Positions 10,611 to 21,575 of a stretch of DNA of 64,000 nt are shown here, piece by piece. This stretch comes from Dichetophora obliterata (Eukaryota > Arthropoda > Insecta > Diptera > Sciomyzidae). Each line of letters starts with the position of its first letter. Positions within the stretch are counted from its first letter, which is position 1. Under the pieces are notes generated by a model, which saw only the letters and a program-made list of their open reading frames with translations, was not told the DNA's origin and ran no database searches. The DNA lies in contig OY986435.1 of the NCBI GenBank assembly GCA_963920525.1, forward strand, positions 276,908,503 to 276,972,502, read 5' to 3'. The position numbers were made by a program, and so were the translations under genes.

Positions 10611-11947
10611 CTGTTTTAATTTCCGCTGATCGATTTTAGCTCCAAAGATTACAATCATTAGTGGGCCAAAAAAAAAACTTCGATGCGCAGTAACAATTAT
10701 GAGTAGTCGGTACCTAAATTTTTGCATCAGTTCACACTGTGGAATTTGTACGGGCAGTTGGAGCCATTTGTTAAAGAGAATATGAAGGTTGCCAATTTCA
10801 GTTTGGTGGTCACTCAGTTTTCAAGAAGTAGTAGTGCAAAGAGAGTAAACTAAGTTATCCCAAAATAAGGCGTCATTTCTGATGAATCTTTTCAATTTCA
10901 GTTACTAAATTGCTGTAAATGCCTTTTTATGTTTAACAGCTCTAGTGACTGAATTTGCATCATTGAAAGGATTCTAATAGAGCTGGTGCAAATACTAAAG
11001 CTCCATTTACTCTGTATGTTGGAAGTTGACACCAAAAAATAATGTCGTGCAGCCTGCAAGTCGCAAATCTCAACTTAAGTCAAAAATGGAACTTTTTTCG
11101 TTCGATTTATTAAATATTAATTTGACGAAGAGAAACCAAAAATTAAACAATACATTTAAGACTAATTTAAAAAAAAAACCAACTTATTTTTCTAGAAATA
11201 AAAAAACGGTTAAAAACAGTTTTCTAAAAATAGATCTATTTCAATTTGCAAAGAACTGAACTACATGGCACGTCACGTGAAAAACAACTTTCGAAGAAAA
11301 ACGCGTTTAAAGATTGCGCTTAAAGTAGTAGTAGTCTAAATCCACAAGCGGAAAAAATTTCAATTTTTAATGATTTATTTTCAAGCCATTTTATTATATA
11401 TCGTAGTCGAGTTTATTTTAACATAATTTAGTTAGAAGTCAGTATAAAGAAACTATTTTTGTGATATTAATGCTAGAAGGCGCCAAAGTCGATTTCTTAA
11501 AAAAAATAGAATATATGGCTTATATGTTAATAACCGAAACAAAACCAAACTAATTAAATATTGTTTCAGCCGATTTAATCATAGATTAACCGTCGACCAT
11601 ATTTTGAAGGACTCGAATTTATCCTCCTCTGTTATCAAAATACTAAGACAAAATTATAAACACCATTTTTTTTATTGTCAAAGGACTAAATAATGTTTTA
11701 AATAAGAACTAAAAATATCAAACACGGCATAGTAACACAAGCTAATTAAAAATGTTCATGAAAGCACATGTCTTTAAGAAAAATTTTTATTAGACTACAT
11801 ATAAAGCAAGCATCGTTATTTAACGAAGTGAATTAAAACATACCGTAGTTCAAAACACCTTCAACTAAAAACCCCCATTATTTGGAAATCACTTTGTTTT
11901 TATTCTGCACACATATATATTAATAACAAAATATTTTTTGACATTGC
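10611..11947. other. AT-rich non-coding, nothing recognised
   Basis: No conserved protein or repeat boundary could be identified. Confidence 0.4.
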
Positions 11948-11955
11948 GTTGCCTT

Positions 11956-12359
11956 CAGTGATGTGCGGCGTAGAGAACATGATGTCGACAATACTATTGT
12001 CGACGGTGTCGAGAATGTCGTGTAGACAATTGCTTTTAACGACGTGTAGATAATTAATGTAAAAGGCTGCATGTTTATTGTAATATTTAATTAAATTGGG
12101 TCCAAGTTCGAAGCATTCCTTATTTTTACGCCTTCTGGGCATGGCTTTTGTTTGTTTAATTGTAAAATTTGTTAATTAAACGACTTTTCAAAAGGTTTTA
12201 AGAATCAGCATAATCTAAATGGAACTTGCATTTTCGCAGTGTTGCATTTTGTTGACATTGTTTACACAATTCTCGACATTGTCTACATTGTCGACACATT
12301 CTGCATTGTCGACACCAAAATGTCGACAATTAAAGACGACGCGTCGAGGAACATCACTG
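11956..12359. mobile_element. Non-autonomous hAT-type element (404 bp)
   Basis: The termini are cagtgatgt at the left and the complement acatcactg at the right. The 8-bp repeat gttgcctt flanks both sides (11948-11955 and 12360-12367). A CAGNG-type end with an 8-bp duplication is the hAT signature. The interior near both ends carries many copies of tgtcgacaat / attgtcgaca-like palindromic words, which resemble subterminal transposase-binding repeats. There is no transposase frame, so it would depend on an enzyme made elsewhere. Confidence 0.85.
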
Positions 12360-12367
12360 GTTGCCTT

Positions 12368-13885
12368 CAACATCAGCAAATTTTCATTTCATAAGTTATA
12401 AATGTCATTTCTTTTCTCATTTCCCATCAAAAATTCCCAAGAATGTTTTGTAATTTGAGTATTTATGACTTGACTTAACTTTAACATATATAATTTCAAC
12501 TTAAACTGAATGAAATGAAATTTTAGCCCGAGAAATTAAAATATTCAACTTCGCAAGTTGTACAAAAAGTAAAGTCAACAAAAGTTATTGAAACTGCTCA
12601 AGTTAGCTCGAATTATAAAAAATGAAAAAAGTGGATTAATAAAAGTAAAAAAAGTGAAGTTATGGACATTATATTTAAATTGAATAATTTTATCATTAAA
12701 GTAATTAAATAAACAATTTATGTACTTTAAATTTAAATATATAACCAATTACATTTTAAATAAAAACCAAAAAATTAACATTTATTATGTAAACCTAAGA
12801 ATAGGTTTACTTTAAAAAGTAGTACAATAGAAGTACATAGAAAAAATATAGAAGTACAAAAGAGAAGTACACCCACAAAAAAAAATATTAAAATATGTAA
12901 AGATGCATGAATAAATCCATTGAACAAGAAGTTTTATTTATAAGATATTAATAATTAGACTTTCAGTTTCAATTCATTGCTTATTAACCCATTAATGCTC
13001 ACCACCAGACCTCGTTGAGTATCTATTAAACAAAATATCTCATATGAGTGGCACTTTTCACTTTTCTTTGAAATACTGGGAACTGGTGCGAAAAAATAAA
13101 CAAAAAAGCTTTAAATGTCAATTTCAGAACTTTTTTTAAAAAAAACATACTTTTGGCTTTCTAGTGTGCTGGATTCCAAAAATCAATTTTTTTTTTGATT
13201 TTTCGCAATAAAAATATCTTAAGAATAACCGAAGCTTAAAATATTTTTTAAGTTACAGCCAAAGAAAAAAGCACACCGTAGTGTGTATGAAAGTGCTGTT
13301 GAAACTTTAAACAACTTCTCTCGAAACAACATGTTCGTTGTATTTGTTTTCGATTTTACAACATTTTTTTCACAATTCCGTAATTTTTTTATATAAATAT
13401 TATAGGTTAGTGTAATAAAATTAAGCCTTCAAAACGTTGTTCTCTTTAATTTTTTTCATTTCAGATGAATACATAAGGCTGGAGGCTTCCCCCAAACAAA
13501 ACACTTTTTTCGAGTACTCTTCTTTGATATAAATAATTATAAGTAAATCAATGTAAGATTAATTGGAAAATCAATTTGGATCAATTTGGAAAAAAAACGG
13601 AATTTTTTCAGTTAAAGAAGATAGTGATATAAAATACATTTTTGCTGTAGTTAGAGATGTGTATTGTGAATTGATTTATAAAAAAATTGTCAAAGAGAAG
13701 TACAACAAGTAAAAATAAGTACTTTTAGCGTACTTCAAAACAAGAAGTACGGCAAGCAAAAAAGAAGTAAAAACTCCAAAAAAGAATACGGTTGATCACA
13801 TTAAGTACACAAATGTCATCTTTAAGCCCGTATTAAAACTTTTTGGATGTAAACTTCTATAACGCGGACACACGTTGTACTTTTT
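12368..13885. other. AT-rich non-coding, nothing recognised
   Basis: It contains scattered 'agaagtac' words (12820-12870 and 13695-13770) and low-complexity AT. No gene was seen. Confidence 0.4.
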
Positions 13886-14341
13886 CAGCCTTATTCATAA
13901 TCTGATTTTAAAGGCTGCGTAACTTTAAACCAGCTTTAAATAGCACATCGTTATTCATAAATGTTTTTTCGGCATGTGTAAGATCTGCGTAACTTAAACG
14001 CCGAAATTTGCGTTTAAAAGCTGCGTATATGTAACCAGAACTTTATTGTCGTCTTTTCCATAAAGGTTGATGTATATAATATTTATATCATAGACATGCT
14101 CCATATGCGACCTTTTTAGACTTTTTTCAGTAATAGATTCGCAAATGTACAAGAATTCTTCGTTTTTGTAAAAGAGTTTCGATTTTTTAGACACAAACCT
14201 TACAAAATTAAGCAATGAACAAAAAAGTGGTTATGAATAATAATTTCAGCAAGGTTGCGTAGAGGATGCTTAAAGCCTTGAAAAGTGCGTAACTGAACAA
14301 GCGTTGAACGTTTGTTTAAGAAAATCTATTGTATAAGGCTG
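13886..14341. mobile_element. Candidate MITE with imperfect TIRs
   Basis: The left end is cagccttattcata and the right end is the complement of cagccttatacaata. Subterminal 'tgcgtaact' words occur near both ends in opposite orientations. No coding frame and no convincing target duplication were found (only ttt on each side). Confidence 0.45.
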
Positions 14342-14632
14342 TTTGTCTCTTCTGACAGGATACTATTTAAAAATTTGATAGTTTTGAAAAACTGTAAAAT
14401 TGCCATACCTTGAAAATAATTACCATTTTTTTTAAAAAAAACCAAAAGTTCTGGACAACTTCAACAAATTCACAAAAACTAAAAAGCTTGAAAAGATTGA
14501 AAAATAGCTCTGAAATGATTGATATACGTTAAATGTTAATACTTTTCATTCTCTTTATTGTTTGTCAAAATCGTACAACTTGTTCGTGAGATATCTTAAT
14601 TAACAGCTGTCGACATAGGCTTAGGTTAGGTA

Positions 14633-16267
14633 AGGGTGACGGACGGTATTAAGACCAGCCCACATAGACCATAAACATGGTGCGTTTTAGTACCACAGGA
14701 AATCATCTCCTCACCTCTACTATCTTAGGCACTGTAGTGAAAACAACCAGTTCTAAGAAACAACAGAAGTAGAAGCTTTAAGTCTTCCTTCTGAAGACTC
14801 CTGAGATCATAACAAAATAGTCTCCCAAAATGGTTAAGCCTTCTGCGGGACAGAGCGGGGTATGAACAGAGCAGATGCGATACCGTCTGCTCCTCATCTT
14901 CATCCCTGCTACTCTTACGGAAGTCATTAGCAAGGACCCCCCATTCTAAGGGCATGTCTACCTATAAGACAATGTCTTGTTATAACGCTTATCAAAATAG
15001 ATAGATCTATCCTCACCATTTGAGTGAGCTTCCTCGTGCGTTTTTCAGCGCAGCTGGGCCACATCTGTCTAGCTGTGTTGGAGGTGATACTATTATTCCA
15101 CCAAAAATTAGCCATTTCTGTGGCATGTTGCCTTAGATCCAGTTTGCATGACGCAAGTGGCATGTCTAGTTTCTATATCAGGCAACAACATTACCGTTGT
15201 ACCTTTTCTAGCGAGCTCATCCGCTCTACAATTTTCATGGATGTCTCCTTGCCCTGATACCCAGACCAGATGGATGTCAAACTTAACAGCCATCTCATTA
15301 AGAAATGAGCAACGTTTAAGAAATTTTGGTGATGTTAGGAATACACCTCGAAGAGATTTTATCTCTGCTTGGCTGTCCGTAAAAATGTTGATATCTCTGG
15401 TTTTGTATATCTCTAACCTAACCCATTCCACAGCTTTATAAATGGCGTATTTCCGCCTGGAAAACGCTGCAATGATAAGGCAGTCTAAATGAGGTTCTGA
15501 TGTCCAGATCCTTAGAAAAGACGCCTCCCCCAACTTTGCCATCAAGTTTTGAGCCGTCATTAAAAACATGCGCGCCAACATTGCTTCGCGGCAGTAACCC
15601 ATCCCATTCTAACATGGTAGGGATTACTGTTTGAAAAACATGTTCATTGTTGCTGGGAAGGAATTGCTCCTACAAGATCGATAACAAAGGATTGACTTTT
15701 ACGAGTGTAAGTTCACTGCGAGGTTGCTCTAAGGTGAATGGCGGTCTCCTGTGCCATCTTTTTCTAATAATATCGAGGGGTACTTATCTAAGAACTGCTT
15801 TTAGGGATTCAGATAAAATATAAAGTGGATAAAGTGCAATATTTGGGGTAAGTCCCCACGTTTTACCTAAAGCTTTCTTACAGGCATATAAAGCAACATT
15901 GGCTTTCCTAGTTCCCTCAATAATATTCGGTTTCCTGCTTAACTTTCTATCCAAAATAACTCCCAAGTATTTTGTTTCTTAAACGAAGAGTAGCTGAGAG
16001 CCATCAAGACGCGGAGGAACTATGCGCGGAATTTAGTACTTTGTAGTAAAAATGACTAATTCAGTATTTGGCCCCCAGCCCACATATTTTTGCCGAATTT
16101 TTGAGATCGGAGAGCACTGACCCCAGCAGCTGCGAGAGAGTGTTAGGAAACTTTCCGTAGCAATAGCTATGTAATCCGTATAGGCAATCACCTTGCAGCC
16201 CACCTTTTCATTTTTCCTCAGTAGTTCATTGACTACCAAGTTCCATAATAAAGGTGATAGAGCACCC
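14633..16267 (-). pseudogene. Decayed LOA/I-type non-LTR element: RT C-terminus, RNase H and 3' end
   Basis: On the - strand the order is: the fingers/palm block ALSPLLWNLVVNELL followed by a ruined YADD box (reads YTDY, about 16175), ELVIFTTKY (about 16040), GVILDRKLS and KANVALYACKKALG (15965-15870), then an RNase H domain with FTDSQAEIKSL and WVSGQGDIHENCRADELARKGT (about 15190-15330), a Cys-containing tail DEDEEQTVSHLLCSYPALSRRRL (about 14810-14900), and a 3' UTR ending in a cctaacctaagcc-type tail near 14625. Frames change several times and a catalytic Asp is lost, so it is dead. An RNase H domain after RT is typical of LOA, I and R1 type elements. Its upstream parts continue at 16921-16991, 17990-18559 and 19692-19812. 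Confidence 0.8.
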
Positions 16268-16269
16268 CA

Positions 16270-16920
16270 CACCCAGAAAAAGAATCTAGTTCATTTAACC
16301 AAATTTTAACTAAATTTCAGTTTAAAATTTTCCAACATGAATCATCAGGTTAAGATTACCACATATAATTCAGGTCAATTTAACCTGTTTTTGTTGTTAA
16401 ATGAAACTGACAAATGTAGTTATCTTAACCAAATGCTAACCAGTATTTGTGGTTAAATCGAATTAAATCAGGTTTATTTAACCAAATGCTAAGTTCAAAT
16501 GTTTTTACCTCAATCACCTACATTAACATTTTTTGAATTTTTTAAGACTTAAAAACACCCTTTTTGCCCACAGCAGGGGCCAGAGGGAGAACTAGAGCAA
16601 ATGAATCATTTTTACTTTATTTTTTTAGCGCAAATGACCACAGAATTTGATAAAATTGAAAACTTAAAGACATGTTCATTTCACCTACCTTATCCAGAGG
16701 TACCCTTTGGTACAAATTTCGCATCACTACATCAGAATTTGACAGCTAGCAGGTTGTTTTTTTTCACCAATTATTTCCGATATTTTCTACATGTATTTCT
16801 GTATACCAGATACGTCAGGTGAAAATAACGTGGATCAGTAATACGATGTGGTTGACTCTCCTAACCAAATTCGTCAGGTAAAAATAACCTCAATTAGGAA
16901 AGAGTATTTTTCCCTGAGTG
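16270..16920. mobile_element. CACNCAG-terminus MITE, copy 1, with CA duplication
   Basis: The left end is cacccagaaaaag and the right end is the complement of cactcagggaaaaa. The dinucleotide CA is duplicated at 16268-16269 and 16921-16922. Removing the element and one CA restores an uninterrupted non-LTR frame on the - strand reading GTPKWGALSPLLWN, the standard GTPQGGVLSP RT block, which fixes the boundaries. Inside, variants of 'caggttaa' / 'ttaacc' recur many times in both orientations. There is no coding frame. Confidence 0.75.
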
Positions 16921-16991
16921 CACTTTGGAGTGCCCTATGTAAATCTCCTGGCCTTTTAGTCACCTAGAGGTACACTGATGACTCTGCTGGT
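16921..16991 (-). pseudogene. LOA/I-type RT fragment between two insertions
   Basis: On the - strand it reads TSRVISVPLGD, a stop, KARRFT, a stop, then GTPK, in frame with ALSPLLWN across the MITE at 16270-16920. It appears to be the RT segment just before the GTPQGGVLSP block. Everything between the endonuclease end and this point (part of RT) is missing. The exact border with the neighbouring relic at 16992 is inferred. Confidence 0.5.
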
Positions 16992-17989
16992 CAACAGGTT
17001 GTTTATCAGTTCATTATTTGCATATGTAGTTTGGTGCTGATATTCAGTTAACAATCGAGTATGCCTAGTGCGCCTAATTGGATCGTTAAAGGAAATCATA
17101 TTAGAAATATATTCGCTGTGAATAGCACCATTAATTACATCAAATGTGAAGCATGAGCCCAATAACGATCTTCTTGTTGATAGTGGCAACTAATTTAAAA
17201 GGCTGAGTCTATGTTCATATGATGGAAGGCTACAACAATCATGGGGGTTGTACATATCTCTAAGCGCGTATAGTAAGAACTGCTTTTGAATAGACTCAAT
17301 TCTTTCTCTATGGGAATCGAAAGATGGATTCGAAATTATGCATGCATATTCAAGTATTGGGCGCACTAATGCACGGTACAACGATGTAGTGACCCATATA
17401 TTCTTGAATTCATTTGCACGTCTTTTTATAAAACCGAGCTGTTTGCTGGCCCTGGACACAATTTTATCATAGTGCAGATTAAAGCGCATCTTGCAATCTA
17501 AGACAACTTCAAGATCCACTATATGGTTGACCCTTTTTAGTTCGGTACTATTGAGGTGGTAGGTATGTAATGTTACGTTGTTTTTACGAGAAAAGCTAAT
17601 AACATTGCATTTATTGACATTAAGATGTAGTTTATTTTGAAAACAACATTGCTCAAGAGACAACAATTTTGATTGCAAAAAATTTACATCTGCATCTGAT
17701 TGAATTGCATAGTACATTTTTAAATCATCTGCATACATAAGATGTGGGATATCGTTTAGAACTTCTGACAGATCGGATATGAATATGTTGAAAAGAAGAG
17801 GACCAAGATGACTACCTTGCGGAACTCCCGAGGAGACTGCAATTTTTTTCGATAGAACTCCCTGGAATTTAACAAACTGGGATCTGCCGTTTAAATATGA
17901 TTTTAGTCAACTTAGTATGGACCCCGCAACACCAAATTTTTCTAACTTATATATAAGAATGTTTTGATCAACTCGATCACTCGAAGTGC
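16992..17989 (-). pseudogene. Relic of a second non-LTR reverse transcriptase (CR1/jockey-like)
   Basis: On the - strand the frame reads DRVDQNILIYKLEKFGV, a stop, LKSYLNGRSQFVKF, then SGVPQGSHLGPLLFNIFISDL, the catalytic MYADD (about 17738), NKLHLNVNKCNVISFSR, LGFIKRRANEF, LYRALVRPILEYACII, and after another in-frame stop near 17190 the C-terminal STRRSLLGSCFTFDVINGAI. Two point stops make it a pseudogene. The 5' part of RT and the endonuclease are missing. It lies inside the LOA/I-type element, apparently replacing part of it. No target duplication was found. Confidence 0.75.
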
Positions 17990-18559
17990 GCCGAGCATTT
18001 CGAGGTGCTTTCTTAAAAATTTTTAAATTTGATTTATACTCATCCTAGCATCGTGCTCTACCCAAATCCTAGCTATATTAAAAATCTCTATACACTGCGA
18101 CCTTATGTTACATATTTCTATTGACCACCAAGGAGATTTTGGTTAACCTCTTAGCGCGCTCTTTGGGCATGAGGTTTCTAAAGCCTCATTTAAAGGCTCC
18201 GTCAGCTGCTCCACCATTGAATCGAGTTGATGTGGCGTCGAAGGGCGAACATCTTAGAGAGGGTGTAACCATGCTTCCACTACCTCCCCGAACTCACACT
18301 ATTCTGTTTTCTTTAAATTCCTTAAGACAGTTTGGCTTTTGAAGTTGCCCCTTAGACCAAATACTATACACCTACGATCAGAGAAAGAGTGATCCTGAAG
18401 CACTTTCCAATCTGTGATCCTATCATATAAGAAGTCAAAGACTAGTTGACGTCTAAGACTTCACGCCTACTGCGAGTAACAAAAGTTTGCTCGTTCCCAA
18501 CGTTACAAACATATAAATTACTTTTGAGTATATAATTAAACAAGAATGCACCTCTTTCA
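17990..18559 (-). pseudogene. LOA/I-type element: endonuclease C-terminus and linker
   Basis: The - strand translation gives ERGAFLFNYIL, LYVCNVGNEQTFVTRSRREVLDV, then a shifted SQIG/WKVLQDHSFSDHRCIVFGLRG and, further on, PKSPWWSIEICNIRSQC and the AR-ISVEH region before RT. The SDHR motif is the usual endonuclease C-terminal block. Several frame changes and stops are present. It continues the fragment at 19692-19812 once the MITE at 18560-19691 is removed. Confidence 0.7.
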
Positions 18560-18905
18560 CACGCAGAGAAAAGACATGGTTGAGACATGATCACTACAAT
18601 AACATTTTTTTGGATAAAATTATTGTATTACTTCTGCAAACACAAATTTTTGCTTTAATAAAGTCATAATTTACTAATGGTGGTACCAAAAATAACATTA
18701 TAGTTGAAATCATAACATCATTGAAATCGTCAACATACTATGATTGCCTCAACTATCATTTGCAACAAAAATGTTGTAGTTCTGTCAATCATGATAAATG
18801 TGAATATAATAATAGAGACAAACATGTTAGAATTTTGAATGTTTGTTTGAACTATTCTTTGCTTGTTGGCAAACGAAGCAGAACATAACCAAAAATCGAA
18901 AGAAT

Positions 18906-18961
18906 TTATTGTGTCTGAACAGTTTGCAGGAAAAACTTTCACTTTATTCAGACACAATAAG
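18906..18961. repeat. Perfect 14-bp stem hairpin
   Basis: ttattgtgtctgaa and its complement ttcagacacaataa are separated by about 28 bases inside MITE copy 2. It could be part of an older foldback insertion. Confidence 0.7.
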
Positions 18962-19214
18962 TTTTATCGATTCCTGGCTACGTGCCGTTTCGTTTGTCAA
19001 CTGTTCAATTATTGTGTTTTGTTTAAAATAGCCTTATCATAAAACAGCACGCAGAAAAGTGACATTTTCGACTTTAATTGTAGCAAACATATTTCTGTTT
19101 ACCATAAATATATTTCGCAATTCTGACCATATTTTGTTTATCACAAATATTGCTATTTTTGAGACAATGCACTTAATGTACCATGTTTATGAATGGCATT
19201 AATCAGGTGAGCGG

Positions 19215-19424
19215 TAGTAGCGGCTGTGGCTTACTGGTAGTGTGCGTGGCTTGTAAACGAAAAAGCCCCGGTTCAAGCCCCACCTCGGACAGAAAATTTT
19301 ATCAAAAAGATTTTTCAATTGAATTAATATTTCTCCTTAGCCCAGACAATGGCAAACCTCTGGAGATATCTAAATTAATAGCTGTGGAAATTGGAGTGCA
19401 TGAAAATAAAAAAAAAAAATAAAA
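19215..19424 (+). mobile_element. tRNA-derived SINE inside MITE copy 2
   Basis: A tRNA-like head at about 19224-19292 has an A-box-like tggcttactggtagtg and a B-box-like ggttcaagcccc, which are internal RNA polymerase III promoter elements. The short body includes aattgaattaatatttct and cagacaatggcaaacct, shared with the SINE at 23944-24269. It ends in an A-rich tail (19405-19424). The body is shorter than the other copy. I could not define its target duplication. Confidence 0.65.
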
Positions 19425-19691
19425 TTATTGTTTCAATAATATTCTGGATCCTAAAAATAAATTCATAATATAGTTGTTGCAATCATTCTATTTTCGGCCC
19501 AATAAGAGAATAATGATTGTTTCAATAATATTTTGGTTCCTACAAAAAAGTTCCTTTCTAAATCTGGTTTTTGTAATCAATTTATTATGATCAAAGAAAA
19601 TATTATATGTTTAAGAACATGTTAGCAACAATCATAATCCGAATCATCCTCTAAAAACATGGTTGTTGCAACTATGTTTTTTCTCTGCGTG

Positions 19692-19812
19692 CATTCACAT
19701 CTGTGCTTCCCCAGACTGTATGGTATGCATTCGTGTCAGCTACGATAACCAGGCCACGCTTCTTCCTCTCCGCCTCGGTGCTCAGGATGGTCATGAGCAA
19801 GGTAAGCTTCAA
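19692..19812 (-). pseudogene. LOA/I-type element: endonuclease fragment
   Basis: The - strand frame reads LLMTILSTEAERKKRGLVIVADTNAYHTVWGSTDVN. It corresponds to the endonuclease core where GD/CDxNAHHxxWGS is usual; here the first acidic residue is retained and one His has become Tyr. Its continuation is at 18559 across the MITE. Upstream of about 19812 the similarity ends. Confidence 0.7.
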
Positions 19813-20883
19813 TAATACCCAGCAACTGCGTGGTATTATCTCAAGACTACTTTAATAGGTTCAAAATTCTTAAGAATAGCTCAAAATTTACCATTTGGAA
19901 AACCCTATTTTTTTAAAAATTTTGAGCCAATCGTGCTAAACGAAGGACACAGTTGTACTCAGGGGACTCCTCCAAATCCGAAAATTATAGTCTTACCGCT
20001 GAATCAAAAAATTATTGTCAAAAACGACAACAGCGTTATTTGAAATTACAAGATAAATGCCCCTTAGAATTTCGAGGAAGCAGTTAGAAAAAATCGAAAT
20101 CATATTCCAATGAATTTGAATAAAGTACATATTGAACTCATACCTTGGTAAAGTTCGTTTTTTTTTATTTCATTTCAAAAATATGATATGTTCCTTTCTG
20201 AGTTTGCTGCGATAAGTTCTACTTCTAACGCTACATACCTGAGCTAAAGAGAAAAACGAAGACATAAACACGCTATATCGACATTATTTTTAAAAGTGCA
20301 AATTTTATTTTAACCTGGGAAAACTAATTAGTGTAACGCTGCATTAAAAAATGAAAATGAATTGAAAAAAAATACAAAAACAACAACAGCAACTCTTGTT
20401 TTTATAGTTGGAAAATTGCTAACCGTACGGAAGCATTTATATGCTCACTTTTAATACTAAAATGTGTGTATGTGATTGTGTGCGTGTATGTTAGTATGTT
20501 CGGGGCAGGGTGGTACCATTGTAGTTTTGTTGTGGTTGTTTTTTTGTTTGCTTTATTATTATTGTGACTGCTAGTTTTGCCTTAAGCGGCATTAAATTTA
20601 TTTGTGCATTTATAATTCAAGAACTGGAGAGAGCTAAGCTGCACCGCAGGTCGAAATAAAGTCGCTGGTTAATTGATTTTGTAATAAGCTGACAATAACA
20701 GCAACAACAGCCACAACAAAAACCAATAAAAACAACAACAAATTGTTAATAATTACTCATTAAGCACGCAGCAACCGCGTTGAGTACGCAAATATTTTCA
20801 TTAATTGTTTTAAAGCAAAAACATTGTAGTATTACCTTTATTTCACTGTAATTAATTTTGTATAATTTTGTTTGATTTTATAG
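19813..20883. other. Non-coding, presumed Rox8 intron
   Basis: No protein similarity was recognised. CAA-type and TG-type low-complexity runs occur (20380-20400, 20460-20490, 20700-20745). The 3' end is a T-rich tract and TAG (20881-20883), the splice acceptor of the first visible Rox8 exon. Confidence 0.55.
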
Positions 20884-21073
20884 AAAATGCGAAACCTTTG
20901 ACCTTCGACGAAGTCTATAATCAGAGTAGCCCATCAAACTGCACCGTGTACTGCGGTGGCGTTAACAGCGCCTTGACTTCACTCAGCGAGGAGATACTGC
21001 AAAAGACATTTGCACCCTTCGGCTCGATACAAGAAATAAGAGTCTTCAAAGACAAAGGATATGCATTTGTTCG
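20884..21073 (+). CDS. Rox8: Rox8 (TIA-1 homologue), exon with start of RRM3
   Basis: This internal coding exon of 190 bp has acceptor ...tttatag and donor g|gttagt. It encodes [25 protein letters not shown]..., then [34 protein letters not shown] is RNP2-like and KGYAFVR is RNP1 of the third RNA-recognition motif. The linker [21 protein letters not shown] is near-diagnostic of TIA-1/TIAR proteins, which bind U-rich RNA, promote use of weak 5' splice sites and form stress granules. RRM1 and RRM2 must lie on exons upstream, outside the window. Phase: one base of the first codon comes from the previous exon, and the last Arg codon is split across the donor. Confidence 0.92.
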
Positions 21074-21197
21074 GTTAGTATAATAACATATTAGTTTAGA
21101 AAACAATGCTAACTTGCTAAAGATAAGAATATATCTATCAAGTCAATATCTCTTTATGCTGTACTTCTAACATCTATTCCTTTCAAAACCACCACAG
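21074..21197 (+). other. Rox8 intron, 124 bp
   Basis: Donor GTTAGT at 21074 and acceptor ...accaccacag ending at 21197. The split Arg codon CG|C is restored on splicing. Confidence 0.88.
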
Positions 21198-21575
21198 CTT
21201 TTCAACCAAAGAAGCCGCCACTCACGCTATCGTCGGCATCCACAACACCGAAATCAATGGGCAACCCGTCAAGTGTTCCTGGGGCAAGGAGAGCGGCGAC
21301 CCCAATAATGCTCAGACAATCGCCAGCCAGGCTTTAAATCCCACCGCCGCAGGATTTCCTTACGGTGTGGGAGCTGCAGCAGCCGCTGCCGCCGCATATG
21401 GCCAGCAGCTGGCTGCCACTGGCTGCTGGTATTCGCCCACTCCAACGTACCCAGCTTCAACGGCTACAGGCGCAGTAACACCAGCTACTTCGGCAGCAGT
21501 TCAGAGCCAGTTCTTGCAAGGCATTCAAGGCTATCATTTTGGCCAGTACGGTGGCTATCAGCAGGGCTACATGGG
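21198..21575 (+). CDS. Rox8: Rox8, exon with end of RRM3 and Ala/Gln-rich tail
   Basis: This 378-bp exon has acceptor ...ccaccacag and donor atggg|gtaagt. It continues RRM3 with FSTKEAATHAIVGIHNTEINGQPVKCSWGKESGDPNN, where VKCSWGKE is the TIA-1-type end of the domain. A low-complexity auxiliary region follows: an Ala run (AAAAAAAAYGQQ), Thr/Ala-rich stretches and a Tyr/Gln/Gly segment FGQYGGYQQGYMG. Such Q/Y/G-rich tails drive TIA-1 self-association in RNA granules. The protein frame joins the exon at 29626 through a split Gly codon. Confidence 0.92.

Larger units (their letters stand above)
18560..19691. mobile_element. CACNCAG-terminus MITE, copy 2, with CA duplication
   Basis: The left end is cacgcagagaaaagacatgg and the right end is the complement of cacgcagagaaaaaacatag. 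CA is duplicated at 18558-18559 and 19692-19693. Excising it restores the endonuclease reading DVNERGAFLFNYIL on the - strand. The outer regions are full of variants of 'attgtttcaataat', 'gttgttgcaatcat' and 'ataacat'. The interior holds a SINE (19215-19424) and a hairpin (18906-18961). It has the same termini and target rule as 16270-16920 but different internal words. Confidence 0.75.

Noticed and set aside
10410..10727. 105-codon frame on the - strand
   Set aside because: It lies antisense to a SINE body fragment (10428-10610) and has no conserved domain.
11900..12142. 80-codon frame on the - strand starting MPRRRKN
   Set aside because: It overlaps the end of the hAT-type MITE and crosses its target duplication, so it cannot be an old gene.
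12988..13030. Possible piggyBac end at 'ttaacccattaatgctcacc'
   Set aside because: Only one end is visible, there is no partner with an inverted match and no transposase nearby.
19224..19292. Functional tRNA gene
   Set aside because: A and B boxes are present, but the cloverleaf is incomplete and it continues into a SINE body with an A-rich tail.
1..20880. Upstream Rox8 exons for RRM1 and RRM2
   Set aside because: I looked for RRM motifs (for example LYVGNL and KGFGFV-type blocks) on the + strand and found none, so these exons are probably outside the window.
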